Position numbers and translations under genes: made by a program. A DNA stretch of 64,000 nt, from NCBI GenBank assembly GCA_963825565.1, contig CAWGTW010000013.1, positions 62,001 through 126,000 on the forward strand, read 5' to 3'. The stretch is from JBFGCT01 sp963825565 (GTDB lineage: Bacteria; Actinomycetota; Acidimicrobiia; Acidimicrobiales; Ilumatobacteraceae). The first letter of the stretch is position 1. Every line of letters starts with the position of its first letter. Shown here piece by piece: positions 60,901-64,000 of the stretch. The notes under the pieces were generated by a model, which worked only from the letters and a program-made list of their open reading frames with translations, had not been told where the DNA came from and ran no database searches.

Positions 60901-63900
60901 GGGCTCGACCGAGCTCACCGACGCCTCGTTGGTGATCGTGCCGGCAACCCCGGGGTTGACCTGCACGGTCAGCGTGTACGAAGCGCTCCCGCCCGGCTCG
61001 ATGTCGCCGAGCTGGCAGGTCTGGATCGCCGGATCGTTGAGGCAGCCCGAGGTCGAAACGAACGTGACCAGGTCGAGGTCCTCACCCGGAACCCCGCTTG
61101 GAGCGTTCGGTAGGAGATCGGTGACGGCGACCCCGCTCGCTGCGCCCAGGCCGACGTTGGAGACCGTGATCGTGTAGACGAGGTTCGAGCCGTCGACCAC
61201 CGGGTCCGGCGAGTCGGTCTTGGTGATCGTGAGATCGGGCCGCTCGCCCGCGGGCTCGCCGACGACGAGCACGTCGGTGGCGGCATCACCGATCACGACC
61301 GCTGCTGGCAGGGTGACCGGGGTCGTCGTGTTCGAGTAGTCCCCCGGCTCGGCCTCCTCCGGCACGAGCACCGAGACGTCGATGACACAGGTGGCGCCGG
61401 GGGCCAGGCTCGCGCCGGACAGCGTGAGGAACGTGTCGCCTGCCGACCCGGCGAGCATGCTGCCGGCACCGCACGCGTTGAGCAGCGGCAGGCCGGCACC
61501 CGTGGCGCCAGGCAGGAAGCTCAGGTCGTCGGCGAAGCCGAACCCGTTGACCGTGCCCGCACCGGGGTTGAAGAGCGTGAATCGCAGGTTGACCGTGTCG
61601 CCCGGAGTGACCGGGTCGTCGGTGAACTCCTTGAGCAAGCTGATCGACGCCGCGGGGGAGACGACCAGCAGGTCGGACGCCGGCGGCAGCGTCGCCTCGG
61701 TCGTGCCGACGTTCAGGGTGATCGGCGAAGTGTTGTTGCGATACGTGGCGAACGCTGCGGTCGCCGGGACCTGGAGGCTGAGGCTGAGCGTGCAGGACTC
61801 GCCCGCCGCCACGGCGCCACCGGAGTAGGACAGCAACGTGGCGCTACCGACCAGCGTGCCGCCGCACGTGTCGCCGAGCGACGAGTCGAGGCTCAAGCCC
61901 GGCACGACGGCGGACAGGTTGTCGGTGAACGCGATCGCGCTGATCGGATCGGGGCCGTTGTTGGCGAACGTGAAGTCGAGCGTCACCAGGCCGCCGGGGG
62001 CGACCGGGTCGTCGGTGAACTCCTTGGTCACGATCACGTCGGTGACCAGCAGGTCGTCGGTGGCGCCCGGGCCGGTCACCGGCTCCGTGCCGGTCACGCC
62101 GGTCACCGAGGCGGTGGCGGTGACGTTGCTCGTCGTGTTGGTGAACAACCCCTGCGGCGACGTTGCCGACGTCTGGAGGGTGACGTCGAACGTGCACGAC
62201 GCATCCTCGGCGAGATTGCCCCCGGCGAGGGTCAGCAGCGTGTCGTCGACCGACGCCGTCAGCGTGCTGCCCGGCCCGCACGGGTCGGTCGGCAGCGGCG
62301 CGACCGCGGTGAGCCCGGGGAGGAAGGTGAGGTCGTCGGTGAACGCGATGTCGGTGACCGGGCCGAGCGAGTCGAAGTCGCCGACGCCCTCGCCGGAACC
62401 CTCGCCGCCGTTGGCGATCGTGAACTGGAGCGTGACCGGGTCGCCGGGGGCGACCGGATCGTCGAGGAACCGCTTGCGGATCGGCGGGGCGCCGACGATC
62501 AGCAGGTCATCGGTGGCGGCGTTGCCGGTCACGGCAGCACCGTCCAGGGTCGCCGTGACCGGGGTCGTCACGTTCGGCACGCGACCGGTGGCCGCGGCGT
62601 CGGCCACGTCGAGCACGACGGTGAACGAGCACGTTGCCCCCGGGTCCACCTGGCCATCCGACAGCCTCAGGGCCGGCCCGCTGAGCGCGCCGAACAGGCC
62701 GAACGTCAGGGCCGAACCGGTGCCGCACACGTCGATCACCGGCGGCAGACCCGCGATCGGTAGCACCGGGTCGAGCTCGTCGATGAACGCGATGTCGGTC
62801 ATCGGGTTGTCGGGATCGGGGTTGGTGATCTCGAACGCCAGCGTGACACTGCCGCCGGCACCGACCGGATCGTCGGTGAACTCCTTGGTCAGCACCGGCG
62901 CGATGCTGACGAACAGGTCGTCGGACGCCTGGTTGCCGGTCACGGTCGACCCGCCGACGTCACCGGACACGTTGCCGGTCGTGTTGGTCGAGCGAGACGC
63001 CGCTCCGGTCGGCACCGAGACGGTCACGTCGAAGGTGCAGCTCCCCCTGGGCCGACGACACCGCCGGTCAGCACGATCTCGTCGGTGCCGCTGAGGGTCG
63101 AACCGTCACCGCACGGATCGGCGGTGGGCAGCCCGACCGCGGTGAGCCCGGCGAGCGCGGCGTCCAGGTCGTCGGTGAACGTGACGCCGGTCGCGTCCGA
63201 GCTGCGGTCGTTGTTGTTGATCGTGAAGCGCAGGTTCGTCGTCGAGCCGGGCAGCGCCGGGTCGGCGGTGAACTCCTTCTTCAATCGCAGCGGCTGCGTG
63301 GAGGTCACGTCGAGCGCGGCGGTCGCCTTGGTGGCGAGACCGCCGGGGCTGACATTCAACGTCTCACTGACGTTGACGGCGGTGCCGGACTGGCTCGGCA
63401 CGACGTCGACGGCGAACGTGCAGGTGTCACCGGCGGCCAGCGGCGCGTTGGCGGGCGTTGCGATGCCGTTCGCGCTGAAGCTCACGGCTGCCGATCCGGG
63501 TACCGCGGTGATCGTCGTGGTGCTGAACCCGTTCTGGCAGTCGGTCGAGGCGCCGTTGGGGTCGGCGACCGTCATGCCGGTCGGGAGGGTGTCGATGAAG
63601 CTCAGCGAGCCCAAGGACGCGGGGTTCTGCGAGTTGTCGAACGTGAACGTCAGCGTGGCGCGGCTGCCGATCGGGACCGGGTTCGGGCTGAACGACTTCG
63701 TGAACCCGGGAAGCGCAGCGGACACGGTGAGGTCGGCGGACGCGGTGCCGCTGTTACCCAACGACGAGGTCAGGCCGCCGGTCGTGTTGGTCACCGTTCC
63801 GACGGTCGAGGACGTGACGTCGACCGCGATCGCGCACGCGCCGGTGCCGACGCGCCCGTCGGTGAGCGAGATCGTCGTCCCTCCGGCCGTTCCGCTGACC

Positions 63901-64000
63901 GTACCGTCGCAGCCGTTGGCGATCCGGGGCGGCGAGGCGACGGTGACGCCGGCGGGGAGCGTGTCGGTGAATGCAAGCCCAGTTGCGGGTCCGCTGTTCG
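57934..64000 (-). CDS. Giant DUF11-repeat surface protein with LPATG anchor, 5' end outside window, one frameshift
   Basis: The gene enters from beyond the window and is over 2000 residues long. The upstream part has at least six related modules opening with K-E-F-x-D-D-P-V-x-P-G and a disulfide-type DxCGxGSxL element. The downstream part has eight DUF11 modules opening ADLSI(A/T)K. A Pro/Ala/Ser stretch leads to LPATG (58039-58053), a membrane helix and RTRRRRP, so it should be attached to the wall by sortase. Around the C-run at 63043-63047 one base is missing, moving the reading from the frame ending at 63024 to the one covering 57934-63027. The pattern VVGPGG-CTFDVTVSVP continues across the break. 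Confidence 0.85.
59641..60417 (-). repeat. 369-bp near-identical tandem duplication in the surface-protein gene
   Basis: Sequence from about 59641 recurs 369 bp later (from about 60010) with essentially no differences by eye, up to 60417. The period is 123 codons, one DUF11 module. A third, shorter match (about 110 bp) lies at 59367-59480. Nucleotide identity, not just protein similarity, shows recent duplication or gene conversion. Confidence 0.88.

Noticed and set aside
58852..61113. 753-residue plus-strand open frame, Arg/Val/Gly-rich with repeats
   Set aside because: It is the mirror of the DUF11 repeats on the other strand; its repeats follow from the repeated DNA, and composition is that of antisense GC-rich frames.
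1..64000. tRNA or rRNA genes, insertion sequences, prophage
   Set aside because: No transposase, integrase or phage protein pattern and no tRNA-like element was recognised by reading; a covariance-model scan would be needed to exclude small RNAs.

Overview
The window is high-GC actinobacterial DNA, densely coding, with many start/stop overlaps (ATGA, GTGA, TGATG). The gene set points to Actinobacteria and most likely Acidimicrobiia, near Ilumatobacter: a Tad/Flp pilus locus, an LprG-type lipoprotein next to a DHA2 transporter, DUF5318, a DUF6049-like protein, a DUF3052 protein, a DUF222/HNH protein and a sortase-type LPATG surface protein. The class-level placement is inference, since no rRNA lies in the window. 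About 17 genes lack a Shine-Dalgarno sequence and instead carry an A-N3-T hexamer (TAGCGT, TACGCT and similar) 6-8 nt before the start codon. This is the architecture of leaderless transcripts, and several starts here were chosen on that basis.

Layout. 1-7712: a Tad pilus operon (CpaF end, TadB, TadC, small pilin, three TadE-like pseudopilins) closing with a large LysM/BTAD protein. 7817-12870: UspA, a Crp/Fnr regulator divergent from an unrecognised gene, an SDR, a TauE/SafE permease, a secreted trypsin-like lipoprotein and a small membrane protein. 13030-18957: a three-gene TRAP transporter, an AEC-family carrier and an SDR. 19138-20909: cis- and trans-prenyltransferases, overlapping by 4 nt. 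20995-25753 (minus): the rpsF-ssb-rpsR-rplI block with dnaB downstream and DUF192/DUF5318 upstream. 25858-30443: a methyltransferase, a PAS-GGDEF-EAL protein and the CCA-adding enzyme.

30551-37976 resembles the mycobacterial pcnA-Rv3909-mviN-sigM-rsmA region. It holds a GNAT protein, a DUF6049-like membrane-anchored protein, DegV, an intact Ser/Thr kinase whose extracellular tail resembles that of mycobacterial MviN, an ECF sigma factor with no canonical start codon, and its anti-sigma factor. 38035-44929: DUF3052, a class V aminotransferase, a phosphotransferase, an SDR, purE-purK, a homocysteine methyltransferase and trmB. 44929-48583: an LprG-like lipoprotein and a DHA2 transporter that reads without a stop into a second membrane protein carrying VPI-type repeats. 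48720-52613: AzlC/AzlD, an FAD oxidoreductase and a DUF222/HNH gene, followed by about 930 bp of non-coding G-poor tandem repeats. 53546-57802: a TauD-type dioxygenase, an N-acyl-D-amino-acid deacylase type amidohydrolase and a class III aminotransferase. 57934-64000: a very large repeat-built LPATG surface protein that runs off the window.

At least six genes (a TadE-like gene, the anti-sigma gene, DUF3052, purK, DUF222/HNH and the surface protein) are each broken by a single-base frameshift, while family signatures continue in the next frame. Because purK is among them, sequencing or assembly indels are the simplest explanation. The sequence should be treated as having base-level errors.
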